Shown here in pieces: positions 1 through 9,199 of a stretch of 64,000 bases of DNA (positions are counted from its first letter, which is position 1; each line of letters begins with the position of its first letter). The stretch spans positions 1-64,000 of the forward strand of contig NZ_MLFS01000006.1 of NCBI RefSeq assembly GCF_002095485.1, in the 5' to 3' direction. The notes below the pieces were generated by a model, which saw nothing but the letters and a program-made list of their open reading frames with translations, did not search any database and was not told where the DNA came from. The DNA is from Pantoea wallisii. Its GTDB lineage: Bacteria; Pseudomonadota; Gammaproteobacteria; Enterobacterales; Enterobacteriaceae. The position numbers and the translations under genes are program-made.

Positions 1-3
1 AGT

Positions 4-23
4 GCCGCGATTTCTCTAGCGGC
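4..23 (-). other. rRNA leader boxB-like hairpin
   Basis: Just downstream of the P2 start on the minus strand lies a small inverted repeat, GCCGC at 19-23 pairing with GCGGC at 4-8 around a ten-base loop. It occupies the place of the boxB hairpin in enterobacterial rRNA leaders, which with boxA lets RNA polymerase resist termination. The matching boxA would lie just outside the window. Confidence 0.55.
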
Positions 24-27
24 GCGG

Positions 28-62
28 GATGCGTATATTACGCTTTCCGCATTTTCAGTCAA
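28..62 (-). promoter_or_regulatory. rRNA operon promoter P2
   Basis: Read on the minus strand, a -35 box TTGACT (57-62) and a -10 box TAATAT (35-40) are separated by 16 bases and followed by a GC-rich discriminator. The start would be near 28. The arrangement copies rrnB P2 of E. coli, which also lies beyond murI. The 16S rRNA gene itself is outside the window. Confidence 0.8.
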
Positions 63-146
63 GCATTTATTTTTGCTTTTCTGAAGGTTGCCTTATCGGC
101 CACCTCCTGAACACATCGCTTCGTAAGCCGTTGTTCCGTGTCAGTG

Positions 147-203
147 GAGGCGCAGTATAGGGATTTCTTTTGGGCTGACAAGCGCTAAATGCAAATTAAA
201 TTC
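147..203 (-). promoter_or_regulatory. rRNA operon promoter P1 with UP element
   Basis: On the minus strand, TTGTCA (176-181) and TATACT (154-159) are separated by 16 bases, the short spacer typical of growth-rate-controlled rRNA P1 promoters, followed by a GC-rich discriminator (GCGCCTCC). Directly upstream, about 187-203, is an A/T-rich tract that fits an UP element. P1 lies about 120 bases upstream of P2, as in rrn operons. Confidence 0.85.
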
Positions 204-232
204 TGAGTGCTGAATTTTTCGTCGAAACACAC

Positions 233-1084
233 CTAAATTGCCAGTTTTTCCAGCAACGGGAAGCCATAGCGCTGCAGAACCGGCGATAATTGCACCGCTT
301 CTTCATTCATTGCAGTACAGAACGCTACGTTCTGCCCGGAAGAAACGGCATGGGGTGCTTCATGCTCTAATAGCCAGACGGTACGACGTGCAATCGCCGC
401 GCCCGAATCCACCAGCCGGGTGCCTTCCGGCAACACCTGCTGCAGCTCATCGCGCAATAAAGGGAAGTGTGTACAGCCCAGTACCACGGTATCGGGCGGC
501 TCTTTCATACGCAGCCATGGCTGTACTGCGCGGCGCACATCTTCCAGTTCAACGTCTGCACCGTGCAGCTTAGCTTCTGCCAGTTCAACCAACTCAGCTG
601 AACCAAGCATCTCAATTTTGCACTCCCGCGCGAACTGCGCCACCAGCTCATGCGTATAAGGACGCTTCACCGTGCCACGCGTCGCCAGCAGACCTACTAC
701 GCCGTTACGCGTTAACCGTGCGGCGGGCTTGATGGCCGGAACCACGCCCACAACGGGAAATTCAAAACGCTCGCGTAATGCAGGTAAAGAAACGGTGCTG
801 GCGGAGTTACAGGCAATCACCACTAACGCAAGCGGCAAGCGTTGCGTGATGGCGGCCACCATCGCGACAACGCGCTCGACAATGTACGCTTCGCTTTTTT
901 CGCCATACGGGAAACCTTCATTGTCGAAGGCGTAAAGATAGTGAAGATCCGGCAGTAACTGCCGAATCTCATCATAGACGGAGAGTCCACCGACGCCAGA
1001 GTCAAACACCAGCACGGTGGGACGCAGATCAGAAGCTGTAGCTGGCGCTGAGGTAGTACTCCGTTCCTGGAGTTTGATAGCCAT
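233..1084 (-). CDS. murI: Glutamate racemase MurI
   Basis: Cytoplasmic cofactor-independent racemase that makes D-glutamate from L-glutamate for peptidoglycan precursors. The protein (283 aa) shows the Asp/Glu racemase fold signature FDSGVGG near the N-terminus and the two catalytic cysteines in ACNSAST and GCTHFPLL. A longer open frame exists upstream, but similarity to E. coli MurI begins at the Met at 1084 (MAIKLQE). With this start the gene overlaps the 3' end of btuB by 56 bases, the same kind of overlap seen in E. coli, so translation is probably coupled. It is followed by rRNA promoters, again as in E. coli. Confidence 0.96.
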   Translation of the reverse strand: MAIKLQERSTTSAPATASDLRPTVLVFDSGVGGLSVYDEIRQLLPDLHYLYAFDNEGFPYGEKSEAYIVERVVAMVAAITQRLPLALVVIACNSASTVSLPALRERFEFPVVGVVPAIKPAARLTRNGVVGLLATRGTVKRPYTHELVAQFARECKIEMLGSAELVELAEAKLHGADVELEDVRRAVQPWLRMKEPPDTVVLGCTHFPLLRDELQQVLPEGTRLVDSGAAIARRTVWLLEHEAPHAVSSGQNVAFCTAMNEEAVQLSPVLQRYGFPLLEKLAI

Positions 1085-2903
1085 ACACTGTCTCGTAGTC
1101 TTTATCGAACAGGTTGGCAATTCTACCACGAACGGTAAGTTGTGATGTGACCGGATACGAAACTGCTAAATCCCATAAACTCACGCCGCCCAGTTTCACG
1201 CGCTGCGGAGTAAAGGAGTGGTTGTAATCCGTATCATAACGATCGCCCAGATAGTGATAAGTTACCGACCAGTCGACGTTATACAGCGTCCAGTCCAGCT
1301 GGTACTTAACCTGCTGTTTAGCACGACGTGCCAGGGGCTGATGGGTAGTGCCATCGCGCGCATCTACGTAGTCGTAAGAGAGCTGGTGACTTAGCGGGCC
1401 GGTATCAAAGGAAGCGGTAGCTTCAGCACCTTTAATACGCGCTTTATTAATATTGTAATAAACGTAGGTGGTGGGATCGCTATCGACAAGATTGTCGATA
1501 TCATTGCGATATCCCGATATGCGCCACTGAACAGGACCGGTTAACCCCTCGAAGCCACTCTCCCACTGTTTACTTTTTTCTGGTTTCAAATCCGGATTGC
1601 CGTACGTCTGGCTATAAAGCTGCCCCAGATTTGGGGCTTTAAATGCCGTGCCGTATGAGGCAAACACGCTGTAACCATCAATAAACGCCCATGAGGCGCT
1701 GCTCTGCCAGGTGTTGTGCCAGCCAAAGGCGTTGTTGTCATCACCACGCACAGCGCCTTCCAGTGTGACATCGCCAAATTGTTGCCGGGCGGTCGCGTAG
1801 ATGCCGGTATTCCGTTGCTCCTGCCCTTCAAGCGTGGAGTTCGTACCGGGCTCAGAGGTCTGCTTCTGCCAATCCACGCCGCCACTGACTGCGCCGCGCC
1901 CTACCTGTACGGTATTGCCCCACTGTAGGTTATATTGCTGCACATCGTTGAGTGAGGCAGTTGCATCGTATTTACCGAGTCGTGGACTGTAGTTGTAGTC
2001 TTTTGTATGGCTATAGCTGGCGATTAACTGGGAAGAGTAGATCCCCTGCTGAAAGCGCAGACCGGTATCCCAGGTTTGGCTATATAGCTGACGGGTATCT
2101 ACAAAGGTGTTGGGCTCAGAATAAGTAGGATAGCCATCGTACGCCGTTCGGTTATCAAAACCATAACCGCGTACAAAACCGCTGAAGTCATCACTGAACT
2201 GATGCTCCAGCGATCCATACAGCGTTTTACTCATAAAGCCATCGCGGTCTCTTTGGGCAGGATCGCCGTATACATCCGGCAAGTTCGCCACCACATCATA
2301 GCCTTTGGTATAGGTATAATTACCGGCCATCGTCAGCGTTGTGGCATCACCCAGCATTTGTTGCGTAGAGCCATCATAGCTCTGATAGCCTTTTGAACCG
2401 ATACCCGCCGTTAAGGTAGTACCCGGCTTATTGCGACCAGTAATAATGTTCACCACGCCGCCAATTGCATCCGACCCATACACCGCAGAACGTGCACCGC
2501 GGATATATTCGATACGCTGAACCAGTGAGAGCGGAATCTGGCTCAAATCGGATGAACCGGAAATACCGGCCTGATTAAGGCGAATACCATCAATCAGCAC
2601 CAGTACATGGCTGGAGTTAGTGCCACGGATAAACATGGAGCTCGCCTGGCCCATTCCCCCATTCTGCGCGATGTCCACACCGGGCAGACGACGCATCACA
2701 TCTGTCAGGCTTTTCGCCTGCCAGCGTTCGATTTCATCACGCGTAACCACAGTGGTGGGTGCCAGCACCGAAGAGACCGGCTGGGCGAAACGATTAGCGG
2801 TCACGATTTGCGTATCATCACTTTGCTGAGCGTAGCCAGATGACGCCCAGAGCGACAGCGCCGTTGCGCTAAAGGCAAACAGCGGAGTAGTTATTATTTT
2901 CAT
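1029..2903 (-). CDS. btuB: TonB-dependent vitamin B12 receptor BtuB
   Basis: Outer-membrane receptor that imports cobalamins using energy from TonB-ExbBD. The 624-aa product begins with a signal peptide ([20 protein letters not shown], cleavage near residue 24), then a TonB box (DTQIVTA), a plug domain with the LPGVDI and [14 protein letters not shown] segments, and a beta-barrel ending in aromatic SASYSF. The frame is open another 55 codons upstream, but that region is the cobalamin riboswitch and would place a non-signal extension before the signal peptide, so the start at 2903 is preferred. Upstream gene of a btuB-murI unit; expression should fall when adenosylcobalamin is plentiful. Confidence 0.96.
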   Translation of the reverse strand: MKIITTPLFAFSATALSLWASSGYAQQSDDTQIVTANRFAQPVSSVLAPTTVVTRDEIERWQAKSLTDVMRRLPGVDIAQNGGMGQASSMFIRGTNSSHVLVLIDGIRLNQAGISGSSDLSQIPLSLVQRIEYIRGARSAVYGSDAIGGVVNIITGRNKPGTTLTAGIGSKGYQSYDGSTQQMLGDATTLTMAGNYTYTKGYDVVANLPDVYGDPAQRDRDGFMSKTLYGSLEHQFSDDFSGFVRGYGFDNRTAYDGYPTYSEPNTFVDTRQLYSQTWDTGLRFQQGIYSSQLIASYSHTKDYNYSPRLGKYDATASLNDVQQYNLQWGNTVQVGRGAVSGGVDWQKQTSEPGTNSTLEGQEQRNTGIYATARQQFGDVTLEGAVRGDDNNAFGWHNTWQSSASWAFIDGYSVFASYGTAFKAPNLGQLYSQTYGNPDLKPEKSKQWESGFEGLTGPVQWRISGYRNDIDNLVDSDPTTYVYYNINKARIKGAEATASFDTGPLSHQLSYDYVDARDGTTHQPLARRAKQQVKYQLDWTLYNVDWSVTYHYLGDRYDTDYNHSFTPQRVKLGGVSLWDLAVSYPVTSQLTVRGRIANLFDKDYETVYGYQTPGTEYYLSASYSF

Positions 2904-3150
2904 TGTAAGAGCATCCAAAAGACGAAGCAGGATGCCGCAGGCCTGGGATCGATAGCACGCGATGATCTCAGTGATTGCGACGTCACACCGGCAGGTCTTC
3001 GGGCTGAGAATCATAAATGGTGAAAACTTCCCATCCCGCAGGACAGTGTTTGCAATTGCGCTCACCACGACATTCTTTACCGCTGCGCGTCAGCTCCAGA
3101 TTCACACTGGATTCCCTTTTAACTCAAGGAGGCCGGCTGCCGCAGTCTAC
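2904..3150 (-). promoter_or_regulatory. Cobalamin (adenosylcobalamin) riboswitch in btuB leader
   Basis: The btuB leader carries the conserved B12 box on the minus strand at about 2989-3006 (AGCCCGAAGACCTGCCGG). Upstream at about 3080-3130 is the other conserved part of the aptamer, including GGGAATCCAGTG and GAATCTGGAGCTGACGCG. Between 2904 and 2985 a segment close to the E. coli btuB leader (GGCATCCTGC, GGATGCTCTTACA) runs into the start codon and would be the expression platform hiding the ribosome site when B12 is bound. The remainder of the gene-free stretch to 3263 holds the trmA 5' region. Confidence 0.93.
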
Positions 3151-3263
3151 GGCCAGGAAGGCCGGAAATCCAGACTTCCAGCCTTCGTGTCATGTACGGG
3201 GCTGGACATCAGCAGGTGAATGCCTACAATCGCCGGCAAGCAGGCTTATTATCAGGATTAAAG

Positions 3264-4367
3264 ATGACACCCGAACAGCTCCCGATTGAACAGTACGACG
3301 CGCAACTGGCGGAAAAAGTCAGCCGCTTACAGGCGATGATGGTGCCTTTCGCTGCGCCAGACGTGGAGGTGTTCCGCTCGCCAGTCAGCCACTATCGCAT
3401 GCGCGCCGAGTTCCGCATCTGGCACGACGGCGACGATCTTTATCACATCATCTTTGATCAGCAGACTAAACAGCGCATTCGCGTTGATCAATTCCCGGCC
3501 GCCAGTGAGTTGATCAACACGCTGATGCCGAAGCTGATCAACGCGATCCGTGACAACCACGCGCTGCGCTTCAAACTGTTTCAGATCGATTACCTCTCAA
3601 CCATGAGTAATCAGATCGTCATTTCACTGCTCTATCACCGCAAGCTGGAAGAGGAGTGGACCGCCGCCGCAGAGGCTCTGCGTGATGAGCTGCGCGCCGA
3701 AGGATTCGATGTGCAGCTGATTGGCCGCGCCACAAAAACCAAAATCTGCCTCGATCGGGATTATGTAGATGAGCGCCTGCCGGTTGCGGGCAAAGAGATG
3801 ATCTATCGCCAGGTGGAGAACAGTTTTACTCAGCCTAATGCGGCGATGAATATACAGATGCTGGAGTGGGCGCTGGACGTAACAAAAGGTTCACGTGGCG
3901 ATCTGCTGGAACTTTACTGCGGCAACGGCAACTTTTCGCTGGCGCTGGCGCGTAACTTCCGCCGCGTGCTGGCTACCGAGATCGCGAAGCCGTCCGTTGC
4001 GTCAGCGCAATACAACATTGCTGCCAACCAGATCGATAACGTCCAGATTATCCGTATGGCCGCAGAAGAGTTCACTCAGGCAATGAATGGTGTACGCGCA
4101 TTTAATCGCCTGGAAGGTATCGATCTGAAGAGCTATCAGTGTGAAACCATTTTTGTCGATCCGCCACGCAGCGGGCTGGATGAAGAGACGGTGAAGATGG
4201 TGCAGGCCTATCCACGCATCCTGTATATCTCCTGCAATCCGCAAACCCTGTGCGATAATCTCAGCACGCTAAGCGCAACGCATGATGTGGCGCGGCTGGC
4301 GCTATTTGATCAGTTCCCGTATACCCATCATATGGAGTGCGGCGTGCTGTTAACGCGCAAAGCCTAA
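3264..4367 (+). CDS. trmA: tRNA (uracil-5-)-methyltransferase TrmA
   Basis: Makes 5-methyluridine at position 54 of the T loop in tRNAs using S-adenosylmethionine. The 367-aa protein shows the SAM-binding [11 protein letters not shown] motif (about residue 215), the VDPPRSG motif, the catalytic cysteine in ISCNP and the general-base glutamate in HHMECGV near the C-terminus. The start at 3264 ([11 protein letters not shown]) matches the E. coli protein; a 24-codon upstream extension in frame overlaps the divergent riboswitch region and has no similarity. Divergent from btuB and convergent with yijD. Confidence 0.96.
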   Translation: MTPEQLPIEQYDAQLAEKVSRLQAMMVPFAAPDVEVFRSPVSHYRMRAEFRIWHDGDDLYHIIFDQQTKQRIRVDQFPAASELINTLMPKLINAIRDNHALRFKLFQIDYLSTMSNQIVISLLYHRKLEEEWTAAAEALRDELRAEGFDVQLIGRATKTKICLDRDYVDERLPVAGKEMIYRQVENSFTQPNAAMNIQMLEWALDVTKGSRGDLLELYCGNGNFSLALARNFRRVLATEIAKPSVASAQYNIAANQIDNVQIIRMAAEEFTQAMNGVRAFNRLEGIDLKSYQCETIFVDPPRSGLDEETVKMVQAYPRILYISCNPQTLCDNLSTLSATHDVARLALFDQFPYTHHMECGVLLTRKA

Positions 4368-4370
4368 AGC

Positions 4371-4400
4371 AAAACGGGAACCCTTCGGTTCCCGTTTTTA
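4371..4400. terminator. Bidirectional terminator trmA/yijD
   Basis: A perfect stem, ACGGGAACC and GGTTCCCGT around a CTTC loop, flanked by an A tract on the left and a T tract on the right. It sits between convergent trmA and yijD and can end transcripts from both sides. Confidence 0.9.
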
Positions 4401-4403
4401 TAT

Positions 4404-4760
4404 TCAGTTTTTATGCTTCGCGCGACGAAAGCGCGTCGCGATCCAGAACACCAGCGCCACCATCAGGATGGTGGGGATGAAGTTAGAACCGATATCCGGA
4501 TACTCGGCACGCACCAGCGCGCTGTACACCAGAATCCCCAGCAGGAAAAACGCCGCCGCCAGCGAAGGCATGCCTTCAGGCATATTGCGGTTGAGATAGC
4601 GCTGGTGCAAACACCAGGCCGCAAGGCCGAGCGCAATCAGCGGGAAGATCGAAAAGGGAACAAACGTGCTAAACAGCACCGAAAAGGAGCCGTTGATCGC
4701 TAAACCAGTGATAAAAGCCAGCAACAACGTTCCTTTATCGCGAGGGTTTTGCTCAATCAT
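4404..4760 (-). CDS. yijD: Inner-membrane protein YijD (DUF1422 family)
   Basis: A small (118 aa) membrane protein of unknown function, closely matching YijD, including the strongly conserved [12 protein letters not shown] segment. Four hydrophobic stretches are visible ([53 protein letters not shown]), so four membrane helices are likely. A ribosome site AAGGAT precedes the start. It lies 18 bases downstream of fabR in the same direction, the same fabR-yijD pairing as in E. coli, which suggests a shared transcript but does not show a shared function. Confidence 0.9.
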   Translation of the reverse strand: MIEQNPRDKGTLLLAFITGLAINGSFSVLFSTFVPFSIFPLIALGLAAWCLHQRYLNRNMPEGMPSLAAAFFLLGILVYSALVRAEYPDIGSNFIPTILMVALVFWIATRFRRAKHKN

Positions 4761-4778
4761 TTCATTATCCTTATCACA

Positions 4779-5423
4779 TTACTCTTCGGGGGTTTCCAGG
4801 GTGACCGCCAGTCGCTCTTGCTCCCGGCGATACCAGTAATAAGCGCCTTTGGCGATCATTCGCAGCTGCAGCACCAGACGCTCTTCCAGTTTGCGCCGCT
4901 GTTCACTATCCACATCCAGCGCTTCGGCACCGGCGCTGAACACAATCGTCACCATGGCTTCCGCCTGCGCTTCAGTAAAACTGCGCGGCATGCGGTTTTC
5001 CAGCTCAAGGTAGTCCGCCAGTTCGGCAATAAAGTGCTGGATTTCACGCGCAACGGCGGCGCGAAACGCCGCAGAAGTTCCGGAGCGCTCACGCAGTAAG
5101 AGACGAAAAGCGTTGGGATTGTTCCCGATGAACTCCATAAACGTGGCAACAGACGTTTTAATAATGCTGCCGCCTTTGGCGATGCGCTGGCGTGCCTGGC
5201 GCATCAGCTGACGCAGCATCAGACCGCTTTCATCGACCATGGTTAAACCGAGCTCGTCCACATCGCGAAAGTGACGATAAAACGAGGTTGGCGCGATACC
5301 GGCTTCACGAGCCACTTCACGCAAACTCAGGCTGGCAAAACTCCTTTCTGCACTTAACTGACTGAAGGCAGCTTCAATCAGCGAACGTCTTGTACGTTCC
5401 TTTTGTTGCGCTCGAACGCCCAT
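4779..5423 (-). CDS. fabR: TetR-family repressor of unsaturated fatty acid synthesis FabR
   Basis: Represses fabA and fabB in response to the balance of unsaturated and saturated acyl thioesters, and so tunes membrane fluidity. The 214-aa product has an N-terminal TetR helix-turn-helix ([25 protein letters not shown], about residues 33-58, given here only as a location) and an all-helical ligand domain that matches E. coli FabR over nearly its entire length. The start at 5423 (MGVRAQQKE) has a GGGAAA site just upstream. It is divergent from sthA and is followed by yijD. Confidence 0.95.
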   Translation of the reverse strand: MGVRAQQKERTRRSLIEAAFSQLSAERSFASLSLREVAREAGIAPTSFYRHFRDVDELGLTMVDESGLMLRQLMRQARQRIAKGGSIIKTSVATFMEFIGNNPNAFRLLLRERSGTSAAFRAAVAREIQHFIAELADYLELENRMPRSFTEAQAEAMVTIVFSAGAEALDVDSEQRRKLEERLVLQLRMIAKGAYYWYRREQERLAVTLETPEE

Positions 5424-5616
5424 TTTCCCGGCCTTGTGAGTGATCAGGCAAGCACTATAACAAACTTTTCAGCGTACAGTGGGGCAAACTTTGTGACCGC
5501 CTGTTAACCTCACTGATTGTCAAACTTGAGCAATTTACGCTGTTAGAATTCAGATGTGCGCGGCGAGATGTTAGAATCTCGTTGTAAAAATGTATAGAAA
5601 CATAGGACGTACTGGT

Positions 5617-7017
5617 ATGCAAAAGTCTTACGATTACGATGCCATTGTGATTGGCTCCGGTCCGGGCGGCGAAGGTGCGGCGATGGGGCTGGTAAAGCAG
5701 GGAGCGCGCATTGCAGTGATCGAACGCTACCATAACATCGGCGGCGGTTGTACTCATTGGGGAACCATCCCTTCCAAAGCCCTGCGTCACGCTGTCAGCC
5801 GTATCATCGAGTTCAACCAAAACCCGCTTTATAGCGATCACACCCGACTCCTGCGCTCCTCATTCGCCGACATTCTGAATCACACCGAGAACGTCATCAG
5901 CCAGCAAACCGCAATGCGGCAGGGCTTTTATGAGCGTAACCGCTGTGAGCTTTATCAGGGTGATGCCCACTTTGTTGATGCCAACACCATTGAAGTGGAA
6001 CAGCCAGACGGTACGCGCGAACGCCTGACCGCTGAAAAATTTGTGATTGCCTGTGGTTCACGCCCTTATCACCCGGCAGACGTCGACTTTACGCATCCGC
6101 GCATTTACGACTCCGACTCCATCCTCAATCTGCATCACGAACCGGGCCACGTCATTATTTACGGTGCCGGCGTGATCGGCTGTGAATATGCATCGATTTT
6201 CCGTGGTCTCAACGTCAAGGTTGACCTGATCAACACCCGCGATCGTCTGCTGGCGTTCCTTGATCAGGAGATGTCCGATTCGCTCTCCTACCACTTCTGG
6301 AACAGCGGCGTGGTGATTCGTCACAACGAAGAGTTTGAGAAGATTGAAGGCGTGGATGACGGCGTGATTATGCACCTGAAATCCGGCAAGAAAGTGAAAG
6401 CGGACTGCCTGCTGTACGCTAACGGCCGTACCGGTAACACAGATTCTCTGGCGCTGGAGAACGTTGGCCTGGAAGCCGATGGCCGTGGCCTGTTGAAAGT
6501 AAACAGCATGTACCAGACCGCACAGCCGCACATCTATGCGGTAGGTGACGTGATTGGCTACCCAAGCCTGGCTTCAGCGGCTTACGATCAGGGGCGCATT
6601 GCTGCGCAGGCGATTATCAAAGGCGAAGCTACGGCGCATCTGATTGAAGATATCCCGACCGGAATTTACACCATTCCGGAGATCAGCTCGGTAGGGAAGA
6701 CTGAGCAGCAGCTGACAGCGATGAAAGTGCCGTATGAAGTGGGCCGTGCCCAGTTTAAACACCTGGCGCGTGCACAGATTGTCGGTATGCACGTCGGTAG
6801 CCTGAAGATTCTGTTCCATCGCGAAACCAAAGAGATTCTGGGCATTCACTGCTTTGGCGAGCGTGCGGCGGAGATTATCCATATCGGCCAGGCCATTATG
6901 GAGCAGAAGAACGGTGGCAACACGATTGAGTACTTCGTGAATACCACCTTTAACTACCCTACGATGGCGGAAGCTTACCGCGTTGCGGCGTTAAACGGCT
7001 TAAACCGCCTGTTTTAA
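5617..7017 (+). CDS. sthA: Soluble pyridine nucleotide transhydrogenase SthA
   Basis: Cytoplasmic FAD enzyme that passes reducing equivalents between NADPH and NAD, mainly draining excess NADPH. The 466-aa product belongs to the dihydrolipoamide dehydrogenase fold: FAD motif [10 protein letters not shown] near residue 13, NAD(P) motif [11 protein letters not shown] in the middle, and a C-terminal dimer domain. The region that holds a redox disulfide in relatives reads [12 protein letters not shown] with only one cysteine, as expected for SthA. Start chosen at 5617, where AGGACG precedes ATG; an in-frame ATG 27 bases upstream is poorer. Its 3' end overlaps convergent oxyR by 18 bases. Confidence 0.96.
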   Translation: MQKSYDYDAIVIGSGPGGEGAAMGLVKQGARIAVIERYHNIGGGCTHWGTIPSKALRHAVSRIIEFNQNPLYSDHTRLLRSSFADILNHTENVISQQTAMRQGFYERNRCELYQGDAHFVDANTIEVEQPDGTRERLTAEKFVIACGSRPYHPADVDFTHPRIYDSDSILNLHHEPGHVIIYGAGVIGCEYASIFRGLNVKVDLINTRDRLLAFLDQEMSDSLSYHFWNSGVVIRHNEEFEKIEGVDDGVIMHLKSGKKVKADCLLYANGRTGNTDSLALENVGLEADGRGLLKVNSMYQTAQPHIYAVGDVIGYPSLASAAYDQGRIAAQAIIKGEATAHLIEDIPTGIYTIPEISSVGKTEQQLTAMKVPYEVGRAQFKHLARAQIVGMHVGSLKILFHRETKEILGIHCFGERAAEIIHIGQAIMEQKNGGNTIEYFVNTTFNYPTMAEAYRVAALNGLNRLF

Positions 7018-7917
7018 CGACGCGTCCAGATAAGCCTGCATGTGGGTTTTAATTGCTTCTGCCAGCTGCTCATAGCGGCTGCGCAGAGGCGATCCCGGGC
7101 GATAAACCAGTGCGATGGTGCGTTGCGGCACAGGTTTATAGCACGGCAGATAACATACGCCATCCCGCACGCGCTCATTCGGCACCGCCAGTGAAGGCAG
7201 GAGTGTGATACCGCTGCCCGCCGCCACCATGTTGCGCAGCGTTTCCAGGCTGGTCGCACGGAAATGCGTATCTTCATCCGCACCCGCTTCAAAGCAGAAA
7301 CCCATTGCCTGATCGCGCAGGCAGTGCCCATCTTCCAGCATAAGCAGCTTTTCGCCGGCCAGATCGGACATCGGTACGCGATCGCGATCGTGCCATGGGT
7401 GATCCTGATAGATCGCCAGCTTCATCGGCTCGTCAAACAGCGGGACTTCGATAAAAGCTTCACTCTCTTTAACCAGCGCCAGAATAGCGCAGTCCAGCTT
7501 GCCGCTGTCGAGCTGGGCCAGTAGCTGCTGCGTCTGCGCTTCGTGCAGGTACATCTCAAGCTTAGGGAACGTCTGATGCAGCATCGGGATGATGTGCGGC
7601 AACAGGTACGGGCCGGTGGTCGGAATCAGACCAATGTGCAGCGGTCCGGACATCGCTTCGCCCTGCTGGCTCGCCATCTCCTTCAGTACTTTTACTTCAC
7701 GCAGCACGGTTCGCGCCTGATCCACCAGCAACAGTCCAGCCTGAGTAAACAACACTTTACGGCTGGTACGCTCCAGCAGCATCACACCCAGTTCATCTTC
7801 CAGCTTACGAATCTGTCCACTTAAGGTTGGCTGACTAACATGGCAGGCATCAGCGGCCCGACGAAAGTGGCGATGTTCCGCAAGCGAAACCAGATACTCC
7901 AGATCACGAATGTTCAT
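7000..7917 (-). CDS. oxyR: Hydrogen peroxide-sensing LysR regulator OxyR
   Basis: Transcription activator of peroxide defence genes, switched on by a disulfide. The 305-aa protein has the LysR helix-turn-helix (about residues 18-38, [20 protein letters not shown]) and keeps both redox cysteines in [12 protein letters not shown], matching Cys199 and Cys208 of the E. coli protein. The start at 7917 has an excellent site, GGAGGA seven bases before ATG; the 16-codon upstream extension is not supported. An OxyR operator lies just upstream, which suggests autoregulation. Convergent with sthA, with overlapping ends. Confidence 0.96.
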   Translation of the reverse strand: MNIRDLEYLVSLAEHRHFRRAADACHVSQPTLSGQIRKLEDELGVMLLERTSRKVLFTQAGLLLVDQARTVLREVKVLKEMASQQGEAMSGPLHIGLIPTTGPYLLPHIIPMLHQTFPKLEMYLHEAQTQQLLAQLDSGKLDCAILALVKESEAFIEVPLFDEPMKLAIYQDHPWHDRDRVPMSDLAGEKLLMLEDGHCLRDQAMGFCFEAGADEDTHFRATSLETLRNMVAAGSGITLLPSLAVPNERVRDGVCYLPCYKPVPQRTIALVYRPGSPLRSRYEQLAEAIKTHMQAYLDASLKQAV

Positions 7918-7936
7918 TGAAATCCTCCAAACCACG

Positions 7937-7973
7937 ATAGCCCGTGGCGATAGATAGAATAGCAATGAACGAT
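7937..7973. promoter_or_regulatory. OxyR operator between oxyR and divergent RNA
   Basis: Half sites ATAG (7937-7940), CGAT (7948-7951), ATAG (7959-7962) and CGAT (7970-7973) have exactly the spacing of the 37-base OxyR consensus ATAG-N7-CTAT-N7-ATAG-N7-CTAT, with one mismatch in each CTAT half. The place, immediately upstream of oxyR, is that of the shared oxyR/oxyS control region of E. coli. Confidence 0.8.
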
Positions 7974-8009
7974 TAGCCCTATCAAGCGGCGAGCAGGAAT
8001 AATACGCTC

Positions 8010-8205
8010 CAGCAAATCAAGTCCAGCCAGAATAAGAGATGCGCACACGACCAGAGCGCCGGCTGAGACAGGAAGGATGTTAAGACACCTGCAACCCAAT
8101 CAGGGTGTTGGCCGGGAGTGCCAGCCCTTTGATGATGTGCCTATAACAATATGTAATTCTGAAGCCAGAGGTTGGCGGGCTATGCAAACATAGCCCGCTT
8201 TTTTT
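8010..8205 (+). ncRNA. Candidate OxyR-controlled small RNA at the oxyS locus
   Basis: No convincing reading frame occupies this interval. It starts after an OxyR operator and a -10-like AATAAT/TAATAC around 7998-8005 and ends at a strong terminator on the same strand (8175-8205). This is the position and orientation of oxyS in E. coli. The predicted transcript would be near 195 bases, longer than the roughly 110-base E. coli OxyS, and I see no clear primary-sequence match to OxyS. The start is inferred, and the true RNA may be shorter. Family identity is therefore open; the regulatory context is what supports it. Confidence 0.5.
8175..8205 (+). terminator. Rho-independent terminator of the divergent RNA
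   Basis: Stem GCGGGCTA / TAGCCCGC around an eight-base loop, followed by seven Ts on the plus strand. The T tract faces plus-strand transcription, although no plus-strand protein gene lies upstream until sthA, which ends more than 1 kb away. Confidence 0.88.
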
Positions 8206-8210
8206 AGGTT

Positions 8211-9083
8211 TTATACGTGACCATCATTTAATAGCATCTGCAGGTCCTGCTCAGTGAGCACCCGGGCGTAGTCGGCGATACCAGACTGCGTCAGGCTCTG
8301 CTGCAGGTCGTCGTTGCCGATCACCAGCTCATACTGCTGCGTGACCGGATTGATCTCCGCGTCCTGGAACAGGTTCATCGGCATATTCGAGAGTAGATCG
8401 TGCAGGTTCAGGTTCATCAGCGTATCCGTAGCAGCGTGATCGTCGGACGTCTCTCCGCTAATGGTCAGGTGCGTAGGGAAACTTTCGTTACCTGCGCCGG
8501 ACTTCACCACAATATCGTGCTCACCCGGTGCTAAATCGCTATCAGGTGTAAAACTCCACTTCTTATTGATGCCCACCACAGCGGTGCCAATGCGCTCGCC
8601 ATTATCGAAGATCTCAACAATGGAGCCCGGTTTACCTTTGCCGGTGAACGTCGGGCGAGTCTCTTCTGTCGCCTCTTCCGGCCAGATAAACTCCCGGCCG
8701 CTGCGGATATCCGTCAGCGTAACCGGTACAAAGTCCGCGTCCTGCACAATCATATCAAAGGGCTCGCCCGGCACATTGACGCCGGCAACCTGCGCAATGA
8801 ACTGATGTTTCCCGCCGGAAAGCGCGTCCGGCACGGGGAACTCAAAGTAGCCGGTTTGTTTATCTGTCTCTACTGTGCCAACTAAAACGCCATCCTGATA
8901 AAACTCCAGCGTTACGCCGCGCCCCGCATAGCCATTTAACGTGGGCCGGTTATCACGGGTGATCTCATTATCAAGAATAAAGCCACTGTCTTTTACCAGG
9001 GCGGAGTCAAAGATGACCGGAACCTGGTTCTCAACGGCGGGATCCAGCGGAAAGAAAGGATAGCCGTGACGTGAAGTGTTCAT
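8211..9083 (-). CDS. Ig-like repeat protein of unknown function
   Basis: I do not recognise a named family member. The 290-aa product holds two bacterial Ig-like repeats of the kind found in large adhesins: about residues 45-105 (RPTLNGYAG ... VLVGTVETD ... ALSGGKHQFIAQV) and about 140-205 (TRPTFTGKG ... GERIGTAVVG ... LAPGEHDIVV). The last 85 residues are acidic and unlike the repeats. No signal peptide or membrane helix is visible. The start at 9083 has GGAG eight bases upstream; an in-frame ATG at 9095 lacks this. It sits between argH and oxyR, adjacent genes in E. coli apart from oxyS, so it is an insertion in the lineage. It could be a small adhesin, an effector of a secretion system or a relic of a larger adhesin. 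Confidence 0.75.
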   Translation of the reverse strand: MNTSRHGYPFFPLDPAVENQVPVIFDSALVKDSGFILDNEITRDNRPTLNGYAGRGVTLEFYQDGVLVGTVETDKQTGYFEFPVPDALSGGKHQFIAQVAGVNVPGEPFDMIVQDADFVPVTLTDIRSGREFIWPEEATEETRPTFTGKGKPGSIVEIFDNGERIGTAVVGINKKWSFTPDSDLAPGEHDIVVKSGAGNESFPTHLTISGETSDDHAATDTLMNLNLHDLLSNMPMNLFQDAEINPVTQQYELVIGNDDLQQSLTQSGIADYARVLTEQDLQMLLNDGHV

Positions 9084-9199
9084 GATGTTCTCCATTTATC
9101 GATGGAAGCACACTGTAAGAACTCTTTACGTCAGGCTAAGCAAGAAATGTCTGTTTTAGCAGAATAGTTAACGGGCAGCTGTTCTATCCGGCAGGCGCA

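Noticed and set aside
2904-3068. N-terminal extension of BtuB by 55 codons
   Set aside because: It runs through the cobalamin riboswitch and would place extra residues before a clear signal peptide.
5440-5500. Possible FabR or similar operator upstream of fabR (AGCGTACAG)
   Set aside because: Only a half-site-like word without its palindromic partner; cannot be supported.
8039-8083. Possible 14-codon reading frame (MRTRPERRLRQEGC) inside the OxyR-linked RNA region
   Set aside because: Weak ribosome site, no similarity and arginine-rich chance composition; not enough to call a gene.
8119-8147. Second promoter for a shorter sRNA (TATAAC at 8142-8147)
   Set aside because: No acceptable -35 box at 16-18 bases; left as an alternative start inside the RNA candidate.
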